Of a stretch of DNA of 25,183 nucleotides, positions 16,343 through 24,384 are shown piece after piece. Numbering within the stretch: position 1 is the first letter of the stretch; each line of letters starts with the position of its first letter. The stretch spans positions 1-25,183 of the forward strand of contig CAKMOD010000125.1 of assembly GCA_927910885.1 (NCBI GenBank), read 5' to 3'. A program made the translations under genes and the position numbers. The notes beneath the pieces are model-generated. The model had not been told where the DNA came from and made no database searches. It worked only from the letters and a program-made list of their open reading frames with translations. Origin of the DNA: an uncultured Prevotella sp. (lineage in GTDB: Bacteria > Bacteroidota > Bacteroidia > Bacteroidales > Bacteroidaceae).

Positions 16343-17644
16343 TCACTGAACAACCTCTCCAAAAAGGTCAAACTCATCGGAATCTGTTATACAAACATCA
16401 TAGAATTTACCGACACGTAAAGACTTTTCAGCCGATGAAATCAAAACTTCTGGATCGACCTCTGGCGAACAAAACTCTGTACGTCCAATATAGTATTCTC
16501 CTTCCTTTCTGTCAATGATTACCTTAAAGGTTTTACCCACCTTCTCAGCTTCTAACTCTTCAGATATTCCCTGCTGAATAGCCATTAGCTCATCGAGTCG
16601 AGCCTGCTTTACATCTTCTGGAACATCATCCTTATAGTGTTTTGCACTATAAGTTCCTTCTTCCTCCGAATAAGAGAAAGCACCCATACGTTCAAAGCGA
16701 GCTTCAGCAACAAACTCTTTTAACTCCTCAAAATCTTCATCCGTCTCACCTGGAAAACCAACAAGAAGTGTTGTACGAAGATGAATACCTGGAACACGAC
16801 GACGAATTTCTGCAATCAAGTCAAGTGTTTCTTGCTTGCTCACATGACGACGCATACGGTCAAGCATGTGATCAGAAATATGTTGAAAAGCTATATCTAA
16901 ATATTTACACACGTTTGGCTTTTCTGCGATTACATCGAGAAGGTCAAGTGGGAACTGATTTGGATAAGCATAATGAAGGCGAATCCACTCTACACCCTCT
17001 ATATCAGCCATTCGTGATATAAGTTCAGTAATATGATGTTTACCATCAAGATCTACACCATAGTAAGTTAACTCTTGCTCGATAATCTGAAACTCCTTCA
17101 CACCTTGAGCAACAAGTCCTCTTACCTCATCCAAGACTTCCTCAACAGGACGTGAATGGTGACGACCCGTTATCAAAGGAATAGCACAATAAGCGCAATG
17201 ACGATCGCAACCTTCAGCGATCTTCACATAAGCATAATGACGTGGAGTGGTAAGATGTCTAACACCATTACATGCAGGTACATCAGCCTTACCAAGGTCC
17301 GTCAATAGCTGCTTATAGTTAAACTTACCATAGAACTTATCAACTTCTGGAAGTTCTGCTTCAAGTTCGTCTTTGTATCGTTGTGACAGACAGCCCATTA
17401 CATAGAGCTTATTAAGCTGTCCATTCTTCTTTCTATTGATAAATTCAAGAATCGTATTGATACTTTCTTCTTTTGCAGCTTCGATGAATCCGCATGTATT
17501 GATAACGGCAATCTCACCTTGTGGACGCTTTGAGTCATGTGTACAATGAAAGCCGTTTTCTTCAAATTGCTTCATGATTAGCTCAGAATCTACAAGATTC
17601 TTTGAGCAGCCCATGGTTACAATATCTATCTGATTTTTCTTCAT
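16343..17644 (-). CDS. rimO: Ribosomal protein S12 methylthiotransferase RimO
   Basis: RimO adds a methylthio group to a conserved aspartate of ribosomal protein S12, using S-adenosylmethionine and two iron-sulphur clusters. The 433-residue protein shows the N-terminal cluster cysteines Cys13, Cys51 and Cys85, and the radical-SAM motif CDRHCAYC (Cys146, Cys150, Cys153). A C-terminal TRAM-type domain ends in DEFDLFGEVV. VTMGCSKNLVDSE at the start is typical of RimO rather than the related MiaB. It follows ftsY across a 110-base gap filled by a repeat-rich hairpin region. Length and motifs are normal. Confidence 0.95.
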   Translation of the reverse strand: MKKNQIDIVTMGCSKNLVDSELIMKQFEENGFHCTHDSKRPQGEIAVINTCGFIEAAKEESINTILEFINRKKNGQLNKLYVMGCLSQRYKDELEAELPEVDKFYGKFNYKQLLTDLGKADVPACNGVRHLTTPRHYAYVKIAEGCDRHCAYCAIPLITGRHHSRPVEEVLDEVRGLVAQGVKEFQIIEQELTYYGVDLDGKHHITELISRMADIEGVEWIRLHYAYPNQFPLDLLDVIAEKPNVCKYLDIAFQHISDHMLDRMRRHVSKQETLDLIAEIRRRVPGIHLRTTLLVGFPGETDEDFEELKEFVAEARFERMGAFSYSEEEGTYSAKHYKDDVPEDVKQARLDELMAIQQGISEELEAEKVGKTFKVIIDRKEGEYYIGRTEFCSPEVDPEVLISSAEKSLRVGKFYDVCITDSDEFDLFGEVVQ

Positions 17645-17664
17645 TCGTTCTTTGTTTAGTGATA

Positions 17665-17755
17665 GGTGTTGAATATTGGATGTTGATGAATTGCATAAAT
17701 GGATGTAATATCACTTCATCAACACCCAACACCTAACATTCAACACCCAACACCC
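17665..17755. repeat. Intergenic GGTGTTG-type repeat forming a long imperfect hairpin
   Basis: The left arm (17665-17690, starting GGTGTTGAATATTGG) is complementary to the right arm (17715-17747, read in reverse GGTGTTGAATGTTAGG). There are a few mismatches and one extra seven-base unit, and the loop is 24 bases. The right arm consists of repeated CAACACC units, four in all to 17755, running up to the ftsY stop codon. It would form a strong RNA structure between ftsY and rimO on the minus strand. Confidence 0.65.
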
Positions 17756-18705
17756 TATTTAAATAGGCTATCAACAAACTGCACCTTATCAAAGAGTTGC
17801 AAATCTTCCATGCCTTCGCCTAATCCAATATACTTAACAGGCACTTTCAATTGATCGCTAATACCAATCACTACTCCACCCTTTGCTGTTCCATCAAGTT
17901 TCGTAATAGCAAGTGACGTAATCTGTGTTACAGCGGCAAACTGACGAGCCTGCTCAAAAGCATTCTGCCCAGTACTTCCATCAAGTACAAGCAGAACTTC
18001 ATGTGGAGCCTCAGGAACAACCTTCTTCATCACATCCTTAATTTTCTTTAGCTCGTTCATCAAGCCAACCTTATTGTGCAAACGACCAGCTGTATCTATA
18101 ATTACAACATCAGCACCATTTGCCTTTGCACTCTGCAACGTATCAAAAGCAACACTTGCAGGGTCGGCTCCCATCTGCTGTTTCACAACAGGAACACCAA
18201 CGCGGTCGCCCCATATCTGAATCTGTTCAACAGCAGCAGCACGGAAGGTATCAGCAGCTCCAAGATAGACTTTCTTCCCAGCCTGCTTAAACTGCCAAGC
18301 AAGTTTACCAATCGTAGTAGTCTTACCAACGCCATTCACACCAACAACAAGGATTACGTATGGATATGTATCTTCTGGCAAAGTCCACTCACCATTATCA
18401 CCAGTATTATTTTCCGTGAGCAATGCTGTAATCTCACTCTTAAGAATAGCATTTAATTCGCTTGTAGAAACGTACTTATCTCGAGCAACACGCTCTTCGA
18501 TACGGCGAATAATCTTGATAGTTGTATCTACACCTACGTCAGATGTAACAAGAATCTCTTCAAGGTCATCCAACACCTCATCATCAACCTTTGACTTTCC
18601 AGCCACTGCGCGTGCCAATTTTGAGAACACATTTTCTTTTGTCTTCTCAAGTCCTTTGTCAAGCGTTTCCTTCTTCTTCTTTCCGAACAAATCGAATAAT
18701 CCCAT
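17755..18705 (-). CDS. ftsY: Signal recognition particle receptor FtsY
   Basis: FtsY is the membrane-associated GTPase that receives ribosomes bound to the signal recognition particle (Ffh) and passes them to the Sec translocon. The 316-residue protein has a short basic N-terminus (MGLFDLFGKKKK) and a helical N domain. The G domain has G1 GVNGVGKT (122-129), the ADTFRAAAVEQ segment, DTAGR (204-208) and TKLDGTAKGG. The long acidic A domain of E. coli FtsY is missing, as is common outside the Proteobacteria. A promoter of the Bacteroidetes type lies 20 bases upstream. It is probably followed by rimO on the same transcript. Confidence 0.96.
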   Translation of the reverse strand: MGLFDLFGKKKKETLDKGLEKTKENVFSKLARAVAGKSKVDDEVLDDLEEILVTSDVGVDTTIKIIRRIEERVARDKYVSTSELNAILKSEITALLTENNTGDNGEWTLPEDTYPYVILVVGVNGVGKTTTIGKLAWQFKQAGKKVYLGAADTFRAAAVEQIQIWGDRVGVPVVKQQMGADPASVAFDTLQSAKANGADVVIIDTAGRLHNKVGLMNELKKIKDVMKKVVPEAPHEVLLVLDGSTGQNAFEQARQFAAVTQITSLAITKLDGTAKGGVVIGISDQLKVPVKYIGLGEGMEDLQLFDKVQFVDSLFK

Positions 18706-18724
18706 ATAATTAGCTAATTTGATG

Positions 18725-18756
18725 CAAAGATAATAAAAAGTTGACGAAAAAGCAAA
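18725..18756 (-). promoter_or_regulatory. Bacteroidetes-type promoter of ftsY
   Basis: On the minus strand TATCTTTG (18725-18732) fits the -7 consensus TAnnTTTG. TTTG (18753-18756) fits the -33 element with a 20-base spacer. Transcription would begin about ten bases before the ftsY ATG, leaving a very short leader. Confidence 0.75.
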
Positions 18757-18904
18757 TTTGCTTTACAACACAATGAAAATTAGTATTATCCAATAAATAT
18801 TTACTCTATTATTTGAGTATTTAAGCCTAATTATAATCTTTTTTTCGATAAGAATGCATAGCAGAGCTTATCTTTAATCGAAATAATATAACTCATCACA
18901 TATT

Positions 18905-18970
18905 GTGTTGAGCCTTCGCACCACTCGTGTTGAGCCTTAGCACCAATGGTGCGGAGCCTTAACAACATGC
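18905..18970. repeat. Three 22-base tandem repeats
   Basis: Three adjacent units of exactly 22 bases (18905-18926, 18927-18948, 18949-18970) share the core GAGCCTT. Units one and two both begin GTGTTGAGCCTT and carry GCACCA further on. Unit three is more diverged (GTGCGGAGCCTTAACAAC). There are no spacers, so this is not a CRISPR array. The repeat does not lie in a gene. Confidence 0.85.
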
Positions 18971-19089
18971 TTTATAATACTAAGAAAAACTATATTTGTT
19001 TGTGATTAGGAGTGTCATTTACTATTAAAACCGGCTTATATAGTATAACATCAATCGAAATATTAGTTTTATCAGATTACAGTAAACGC

Positions 19090-19127
19090 AAGTAAGCATT
19101 CCTTATGCTTAAAAAAAATGCTTACTT
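19090..19127. repeat. Inverted repeat with alternative pairing
   Basis: AAGTAAGCATT (19090-19100) is perfectly complementary to AATGCTTACTT (19117-19127). The inner ATGCTT (19105-19110) can also pair with AAGCAT (19094-19099), so two exclusive structures are possible. A run of eight A lies between them. It is about 105 bases past the MFS gene's stop and could be part of its 3' end, but the T run on the minus strand does not follow the stem. Confidence 0.45.
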
Positions 19128-19231
19128 ACAACGTTACTAACGAGTTTATGAGAACTTATTAAGTATCTTTAAACAAATCGATATATAAAATACTAATATT
19201 CAAATATGTATCAATAAATAATTAAAGTAAA

Positions 19232-20407
19232 TTATCGATGCTTATGCTTTACATACCAGCTATGAATAAAAGTGTCATACAGAATTAGTGAAACTGCTAA
19301 AATACCAAGTCCAATCCACAAAATAAGAGGTAATTCATGATTGAATAATCCGTATGAGAGGACTAATCCTACACCAATACCAGTTTCCCATGCAAGTAAA
19401 AACGTACTCTGACTGGTTCCACGCTGACAATGGTCTGACATCTTAATGAAGAAGAGTAAGAATCGACTACCAATCAGTCCTACTCCCAAACCAATAAGAA
19501 TTGGTACAACATAGCTAACACTTTCCTGATTTCGAGTAATCATTAGTAGAATTGCAATACCAATAACTATCATTCCAGTTGTAGCTTCACTACGAAGGTC
19601 GGCATCTGCAAAGACAAATCTTTCAGCAAGTATTGCAATAATAAAGCCCACCATCAGCATTCCATAAAAGCGTGAACTATGTTCTATGCTCAAAAGAATT
19701 CCAACTACAGAAGTGATAAGCGTTACATTGACAAAAAGCCAATGACTACCTTTTAATAGAAAACGATCGCAAGAAAAACGAGAGAAATCCTCGCTTGGCA
19801 TACGAAACGGAAATCTTATTAAGTTGACAAAGACAAAAGAAATTATCAAACAGATACAAGACAAGAGGAGTACTGAAGCAAAATTCATAGTCTGATAAAC
19901 CATGAGTCCTGCTAAAGGACCAAGTGAAAGAGCAAAACGACCAAACCATGTTGCAGCATGATTTGCCTCTGTTCTATGTACGGCTTCTACTGTATCAATA
20001 ATTAGTGTACTTAAAAGAACAAGTTGTGAAAGTCCATAGAAAGCTCCTTGTATAAAGCGAAGTCCAATGAGTATCGTATAATCAAAAGAGTTATAAGGAA
20101 GATTACTTAAATAATAAAGTACACCTGTAACCGCCAGCAACAATAGTGTTGAGACATTAAATACATTTTTGCGACGATAGCGTTGAACAAGATAGCCTGA
20201 TAAACTACCAAAGAGGTATATTCCTATAAAGAAAACACCCATTACCAATGCTATCTGCAATATAGAATAACCCCTAACTTCCATACGCAAAGGTATGGTA
20301 GCTACAAGCATGTAGGAAGACATAACTAACAATAGATTAGCCATTGCCAATAACCAAAAATGCTTATTCCACAAACGAACGTGAACAGGTATATTTTGAG
20401 TATCCAT
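19232..20407 (-). CDS. Major facilitator superfamily transporter
   Basis: This 391-residue protein has about twelve hydrophobic segments. The short basic loop after the second helix (GYLVQRYRRKNVF) resembles MFS motif A. It starts with a hydrophilic N-terminus (MDTQNIPVHVRLWNKHFW) and ends with a basic tail (WYVKHKHR). The substrate cannot be told from sequence. The length and layout resemble drug or small-molecule exporters of the DHA1 type. It lies 178 bases after panB, with a hairpin between them, and has no obvious promoter of the consensus type, so it may be transcribed from panB or separately. Confidence 0.85.
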   Translation of the reverse strand: MDTQNIPVHVRLWNKHFWLLAMANLLLVMSSYMLVATIPLRMEVRGYSILQIALVMGVFFIGIYLFGSLSGYLVQRYRRKNVFNVSTLLLLAVTGVLYYLSNLPYNSFDYTILIGLRFIQGAFYGLSQLVLLSTLIIDTVEAVHRTEANHAATWFGRFALSLGPLAGLMVYQTMNFASVLLLSCICLIISFVFVNLIRFPFRMPSEDFSRFSCDRFLLKGSHWLFVNVTLITSVVGILLSIEHSSRFYGMLMVGFIIAILAERFVFADADLRSEATTGMIVIGIAILLMITRNQESVSYVVPILIGLGVGLIGSRFLLFFIKMSDHCQRGTSQSTFLLAWETGIGVGLVLSYGLFNHELPLILWIGLGILAVSLILYDTFIHSWYVKHKHR

Positions 20408-20474
20408 AAATCTCTATTATTCAGAAATTAATCATTATGAGTTATACATTGAGATATGTAATGCATTTTGATAG

Positions 20475-20500
20475 AGGGATAGACAAAAAAGACTATCCCT
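20475..20500. repeat. Inverted repeat between panB and the MFS gene
   Basis: AGGGATAG (20475-20482) and CTATCCCT (20493-20500) form an eight-base-pair stem around an A-rich loop. On the minus strand the T run sits in the loop rather than after the stem, so it is not a standard terminator. It could be an operator or a leader hairpin for the MFS gene. Confidence 0.5.
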
Positions 20501-20585
20501 ATTTAGCTTTTAAATACATACTTCATTAATAAGACCTAACATAATTTAGAATCTTAAATCATGAATTCCTACCTATAAACAATTA

Positions 20586-21404
20586 TTAATATGACTCAGA
20601 TTCAGAAGGAAAACTCGTATCCTTCACACATTTAATATATTCTTGTACTCCCTCAGTCATACACTGATTAACATTTGCAAAATGACGGAGAAACTTTGGT
20701 TTGAAACCTTGTGTCATACCAAGAGCATCAGCATACACAAGCACCTGACCATCTGTGCCATTACCAGCACCAATACCAATTGTTGCTGCTTTAACCATTG
20801 ATGTCACTTTTGTAGCTAAAGTTGCTGGTACCTTTTCAAGAGTAATAGCACTAACACCAGCTGCATCAAGTGCAAGTGCATCTTCAATAAGTTTTTCTGC
20901 CTCTGCATCATCTTTTGCACGAAGACCGTAACCTCCAAACTTATGAATACTTTGTGGGGTAAGACCGAGGTGGCCAATAACAGGAATACCAGCATCAACT
21001 ATACCTTTAATAGTATCTGCAATCTCCTTTCCACCTTCCATTTTGAGTGCACCTGCACCAGTTTCTTTGATAATGCGGATAGCATTACGAATACCATCCT
21101 CACGACTCACCTGATAAGAACCAAACGGCATATCACAAACAACAAGGCAACGTTGACAGGCACGCACAACAGAACGTGCATGATAAATCATCTGATCAAC
21201 AGTAATAGGAGTTGTATCTTGATTACCTGCCATCACATTTGATGCAGAATCACCAACAAGAATACTATCAATTCCTGCTGCCTCAATAATTCCTGCTGTT
21301 GTAAAATCATAGGCAGTCATCTGGGTAATCTTCTCACCAGCTGCCTTCATTTCCAATAATGTTTTTGCAGTTACTTTTTTCTTATCCGTTGTTAAATATC
21401 CCAT
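20586..21404 (-). CDS. panB: 3-methyl-2-oxobutanoate hydroxymethyltransferase PanB
   Basis: PanB makes ketopantoate from ketoisovalerate and methylene-tetrahydrofolate, the first committed step of pantothenate and coenzyme A synthesis. The 272-residue protein has the family's TIM-barrel motifs: ITQMTAYDFTTAG, the metal-binding LVGDSASNVMAG, DMPFGSYQ, ALKMEGG, GHLGLTPQS and ITLEKVPA with the catalytic glutamate, then IGIGAG. The frame could also open at a GTG at 21410, but the ATG at 21404 (MGYLTTDKKK) is preferred. A strong promoter match lies about 90 bases upstream. No panC or panD is next to it, so the rest of the pathway must lie elsewhere. Confidence 0.95.
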   Translation of the reverse strand: MGYLTTDKKKVTAKTLLEMKAAGEKITQMTAYDFTTAGIIEAAGIDSILVGDSASNVMAGNQDTTPITVDQMIYHARSVVRACQRCLVVCDMPFGSYQVSREDGIRNAIRIIKETGAGALKMEGGKEIADTIKGIVDAGIPVIGHLGLTPQSIHKFGGYGLRAKDDAEAEKLIEDALALDAAGVSAITLEKVPATLATKVTSMVKAATIGIGAGNGTDGQVLVYADALGMTQGFKPKFLRHFANVNQCMTEGVQEYIKCVKDTSFPSESESY

Positions 21405-21494
21405 AGTCACTTTTATAAGTCAAGTATCCAACATAATTCACTGTCTGTTATGTAAAAAGACATGATTTGAGACCTTGATTTTAGTTTCGGGCTG

Positions 21495-21525
21495 CAAAGT
21501 TACTCCTTTTTAATGGTCTGACAAA
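21495..21525 (-). promoter_or_regulatory. Bacteroidetes-type promoter of panB
   Basis: On the minus strand TTTG (21522-21525) and TAACTTTG (21495-21502) are both perfect consensus matches, with a 19-base spacer. The -33 part overlaps the end of the upstream HAD gene. The leader to the panB ATG is about 85 bases and holds a small inverted repeat (ACATAA at 21431-21436 with TTATGT at 21448-21453). Confidence 0.8.
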
Positions 21526-22133
21526 GTAAAACCATCATAATTACTAATTATCTCCTCTGTATAAGGTTTTAATTCAGCCACAGAATTGGTAGTTGCAAGA
21601 CCTATTACACGTGCGCCAGATGCAATACCAGAACGTAAACCATTGAAGCTATCTTCAAAAACAACACAATCTTCTGGAGAGACTCCAAAACGAGCAGCAG
21701 CTTTAAGGTAACAATCTGGTGATGGCTTGCTCTCTGCAAAGTCTTCCGAGGTAAGAATCTCATCGAAATAATCCTTAAATTCAGGATGCTTATTATAAAC
21801 ATTCTGCATCTTTGCAAGGTTAGAACTTGTGACAACAGCAATCTTTATACCTTTACTTCTAAGTTCTTTTATAAACAATTCAAAACCAGTAATATAATTA
21901 AAAGACATATTACGCTCGTATTCATATAGAATTGTCGTAATCTCTTTCTGTTTTTCTTCTTCTCCAGTAAAGTACTTATCATATATTTGAACCAGTGTTT
22001 GTCCTTTAATAACATGCTCAAAATTATCTATATTTGGACGTAGTTTCTTATCCAAATTACGCCAAAACAAAGTGTATAAAGGCTCCGTATCAAACACAAC
22101 ACCATCTAAGTCAAACAAACAAGCTTTTACCAT
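21510..22133 (-). CDS. HAD-superfamily phosphatase (beta-phosphoglucomutase-like)
   Basis: This 207-residue cytoplasmic protein has all HAD motifs. The nucleophile motif is DLDGVVFD (Asp8 and Asp10), with TSS in VVTSSN as motif II, the lysine of KPSPDCYLKAA as motif III, and FEDSFNGL as motif IV. The helical cap between motifs I and II is of the C1 type, as in beta-phosphoglucomutase and sugar-phosphate phosphatases. It acts on a small phosphorylated compound that cannot be named. The gene stands divergent to the lipoprotein gene, and a TAACTTTG element lies 32 bases upstream of its start. Confidence 0.88.
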   Translation of the reverse strand: MVKACLFDLDGVVFDTEPLYTLFWRNLDKKLRPNIDNFEHVIKGQTLVQIYDKYFTGEEEKQKEITTILYEYERNMSFNYITGFELFIKELRSKGIKIAVVTSSNLAKMQNVYNKHPEFKDYFDEILTSEDFAESKPSPDCYLKAAARFGVSPEDCVVFEDSFNGLRSGIASGARVIGLATTNSVAELKPYTEEIISNYDGFTLSDH

Positions 22134-22164
22134 TATTTCCTTATTTATTATTATATTTATAATG

Positions 22165-22172
22165 CAAAGTTA
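22165..22172 (-). promoter_or_regulatory. -7 promoter element of the HAD gene
   Basis: TAACTTTG on the minus strand matches the Bacteroidetes -7 consensus, and transcription would start about 25 bases before the HAD ATG. No good -33 TTTG was found at the usual distance. The element is one arm of a near-perfect palindrome with the divergent element at 22186-22193. Confidence 0.55.
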
Positions 22173-22185
22173 CAAAAACTTTTCG

Positions 22186-22193
22186 TAACTTTG
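22186..22193 (+). promoter_or_regulatory. -7 promoter element of the lipoprotein gene
   Basis: TAACTTTG on the plus strand matches the -7 consensus, only ten bases before the ATG at 22204. Transcription from it would leave a leader of only a few bases. No clear -33 element is present at the usual distance. Confidence 0.5.
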
Positions 22194-22203
22194 TAGCCTA
22201 TAT

Positions 22204-22974
22204 ATGACAAAGAAGTTATTTACAATATTTGCTTTTTCCATAATTATAATATTCTTTATTAGCAGTTGTGGACATAAGTCATCAACACCAAAGAAGTTGG
22301 ATATACCAACAGCTGTAGTTTCTGTAGACACTATAGCTCGCCTTTCAGATGTAATACAGTGTCATGTTCATGTTGATTTCACCTATTTGAAAGAAAACAA
22401 ATATGCTGCTGTCAATGACTCTCTGCTAAGAATGGGGCTTTTACAACCAGACTATTTCTCAATCAATAATGATAAACTCACCCCTCAAATAGCCATTCCA
22501 ACCTTTGTACGTCAGTACATAAAGGAATATATGGAGATTGCACAGCTTGTTCGTCAAAAAGAGAAAGACAAGAGTCAACTCATTGGTGAACTAACTATCA
22601 AGACGGAATTACGTGCTGCTTTAGATAACTATATTACTGCTTTATCGCATATAGCCATCAACAACGGTAATGGAGAGCTCACTAAGTACACAATTGTACG
22701 TAATTTCAACCCTAAAAGTGGAAAACTTATCACACTTCAGGAGCAATTTGGGAAGGATTATAAAGAGAAACTAACAAAGGAAATCATTGAGCGTATAGCT
22801 GACAGAGAGAACCTTGAAAAAGATAATATTGCAGGACTTCAAGCAAAAGGTTATTTCATTGGAATAGATCCCTATCCTACTGATAACTTCATTCTCACAG
22901 ATGATTCAATTATGTTTATCTATACTCCAGGCGAAATTAGTCAGAAAGAAGTTAGAGTTGCTATTGACAGCTAA
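22204..22974 (+). CDS. Lipoprotein with DUF3298-like C-terminal domain
   Basis: This 256-residue protein has a lipoprotein signal peptide: basic start MTKK, a hydrophobic core, and lipobox ISSC with the acylated cysteine at 22. It is therefore expected to be anchored in a membrane facing the periplasm or surface. The C-terminal segment (NFILTDDSIMFIYTPGEIS) matches the end of DUF3298/RsiV-type domains, often found in Bacteroidetes envelope proteins. The middle has a helical, charged region. It is the first plus-strand gene, followed 50 bases later by rsmG. Function is unknown. Confidence 0.82.
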   Translation: MTKKLFTIFAFSIIIIFFISSCGHKSSTPKKLDIPTAVVSVDTIARLSDVIQCHVHVDFTYLKENKYAAVNDSLLRMGLLQPDYFSINNDKLTPQIAIPTFVRQYIKEYMEIAQLVRQKEKDKSQLIGELTIKTELRAALDNYITALSHIAINNGNGELTKYTIVRNFNPKSGKLITLQEQFGKDYKEKLTKEIIERIADRENLEKDNIAGLQAKGYFIGIDPYPTDNFILTDDSIMFIYTPGEISQKEVRVAIDS

Positions 22975-22977
22975 TAT

Positions 22978-22985
22978 TATCTTTG
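22978..22985 (+). promoter_or_regulatory. Possible -7 promoter element of rsmG
   Basis: TATCTTTG fits TAnnTTTG and lies 40 bases before the rsmG ATG, just past the lipoprotein stop. The best upstream TTG is 17 bases away, shorter than the usual 19-21 spacer, so the call is tentative. Confidence 0.4.
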
Positions 22986-23024
22986 GCTTTATTTATATAC
23001 CGCTAAACCCCATATAAAAAGATT

Positions 23025-23647
23025 ATGATTGAAATTATAAAGAAATACTTCCCTCAACTTACACCAAAACAAGAAGAGCAATTTGCAGCACTTGATGCAC
23101 TGTACCACGATTGGAATGCAAAAATCAATGTTATTTCACGCAAAGACATTGATAATCTCTATGAGCATCACATTCTTCACTCACTTGCAATTGCTAAATG
23201 TATTACCTTCCGTGAAGGTACAAATGTTCTTGATTTTGGAACAGGTGGTGGCTTTCCTGGAATTCCTCTTGCCATTTCTTCCCTGAAGCTAATTTCAAAC
23301 TTATTGACGGTACAGGAAAGAAAGTAAGAGTAGCGCAGGAAGTTGCTGATGCTATTGGACTTGAGAACGTTCTCCCTGCTCACTTGCGTGGAGAAGATGA
23401 AAAAGGTAAGTTCGACTTTATTGTATCACGTGCTGTAATGCCACTACCTGATTTGATGAAGATTGTAAAGAAGAATATTGCATCAGATCAGCATAATGTT
23501 TTGCCAAATGGAGTCATTGTTTTGAAAGGTGGAAACCTTGATGAAGAATTGAAACCATACAAGAATATTGCCGAAAAAACAGAACTTTCGCAATGGTTTG
23601 ATGAAGAGTGGTTTAAGGAGAAATACCTTATTTATGTGCCAGGATAG
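23025..23647 (+). pseudogene. rsmG: 16S rRNA (guanine527-N7) methyltransferase RsmG, frame broken by a one-base deletion
   Basis: RsmG methylates N7 of guanine 527 in 16S rRNA. The first frame codes for the N-terminal helices, the NVISRKD motif (35-41) and the S-adenosylmethionine loop GTGGGFPGIPLAI (72-84), then runs into an early stop. The second frame supplies the rest: FPEANFKLIDGTGKKVRVAQEV, the VSRAVMPLP segment, and the tail KYLIYVPG. Adding one base near 23274-23280 restores one protein of 207 residues, the normal family length. No slippery sequence for programmed frameshifting was seen. I infer a sequence error. If real, loss of this methylation would affect streptomycin-type drug response by family knowledge. 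Confidence 0.9.
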
Positions 23648-23714
23648 CCCTATCCCTCACACTTGGGAATATAAGACTTCTCTATTTTCAACCATTTACA
23701 ACTAAATATCAGTT

Positions 23715-24359
23715 ATGCTTAAAATCCAAACTTTTGAGGTTAATCCTCTCCAAGAGAACTGTTACGTTGTTAGTGACGAAGCTAAGGAATGTGTAATTAT
23801 TGACTGCGGTGCACTTACAGAAAGCGAACAGAACTCCATTATAGAATATATAAAAGCAGAAGGACTCACTCCTGTCCATAATCTTGGTACTCACGGTCAC
23901 CTTGATCATCACTTTGGAGATACTGCTCTTCTCGCAGCTTTCAATCTCCAACCAGAGGTTTCTGAAGGTGATGCTGTGTTTATGAATAATCCTAAACAGG
24001 CAGCTGCACAAATGCTTGGAATGCAATTGGAGTATGACTTGCCTGCAGGTGAGTTAAAACTGGCTGATAAACAAATAATATCGTTCGGTTCTCACAGTCT
24101 CAAGGTTATGCATACCCCTGGCCATTCTGGTGGTTCTGTATGCTTCTATTGCGCAGAAGAAAATATTCTCTTCACTGGTGATACTTTATTTAAAGGAAGT
24201 ATTGGTAGAACTGACTTCCCTGGTGGTAGTATGTTCCAAATTATCAGTAGTCTCCGAGAACTTGCACAACTCCCTGACACAACAATTGTTTACCCAGGGC
24301 ACGGACCACAAACATCAATTGGATTCGAACTTGCACATAATCCTTATATGGATAGATAA
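23715..24359 (+). CDS. Metallo-beta-lactamase-fold hydrolase (glyoxalase II-like)
   Basis: This 214-residue cytoplasmic protein has the metal-binding motifs of the MBL family: THGHLDHH (59-66, the HxHxDH site), HTPGHSGGS, the aspartate of FTGDTLF, and the late histidine in YPGHGP. GSIGRTDFPGG is typical of the glyoxalase II-like group that cleaves thioesters. It lacks the long C-terminal substrate domain of true glyoxalase II. A hydrolase acting on a small thioester is likely, but the substrate is not known. It lies 67 bases after rsmG and 25 before ruvC, probably on one transcript. Confidence 0.9.
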   Translation: MLKIQTFEVNPLQENCYVVSDEAKECVIIDCGALTESEQNSIIEYIKAEGLTPVHNLGTHGHLDHHFGDTALLAAFNLQPEVSEGDAVFMNNPKQAAAQMLGMQLEYDLPAGELKLADKQIISFGSHSLKVMHTPGHSGGSVCFYCAEENILFTGDTLFKGSIGRTDFPGGSMFQIISSLRELAQLPDTTIVYPGHGPQTSIGFELAHNPYMDR

Positions 24360-24384
24360 CACGCAAATCAAATAACCCTTCAAA

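Larger units (their letters stand above)
18706..19231. other. 526-base intergenic region with ftsY promoter and repeats
   Basis: No convincing protein gene lies here. The region contains, in order, the ftsY promoter (18725-18756), three 22-base tandem repeats (18905-18970) and an inverted repeat (19090-19127). The rest is AT-rich. No tRNA-like or known riboswitch structure was recognised by eye, though a small RNA cannot be excluded. Confidence 0.6.

Noticed and set aside
16642..17022. 126-codon plus-strand open frame opposite rimO
   Set aside because: It lies inside rimO, whose cysteine motifs are intact. The translation looks like random antisense reading.
18905..18970. CRISPR array
   Set aside because: The 22-base units abut each other with no spacers, and there are only three diverged copies. 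No cas gene is present in the window.
21405..21410. GTG start of panB two codons upstream
   Set aside because: The ATG at 21404 is more likely and adds nothing missing from the family domain.
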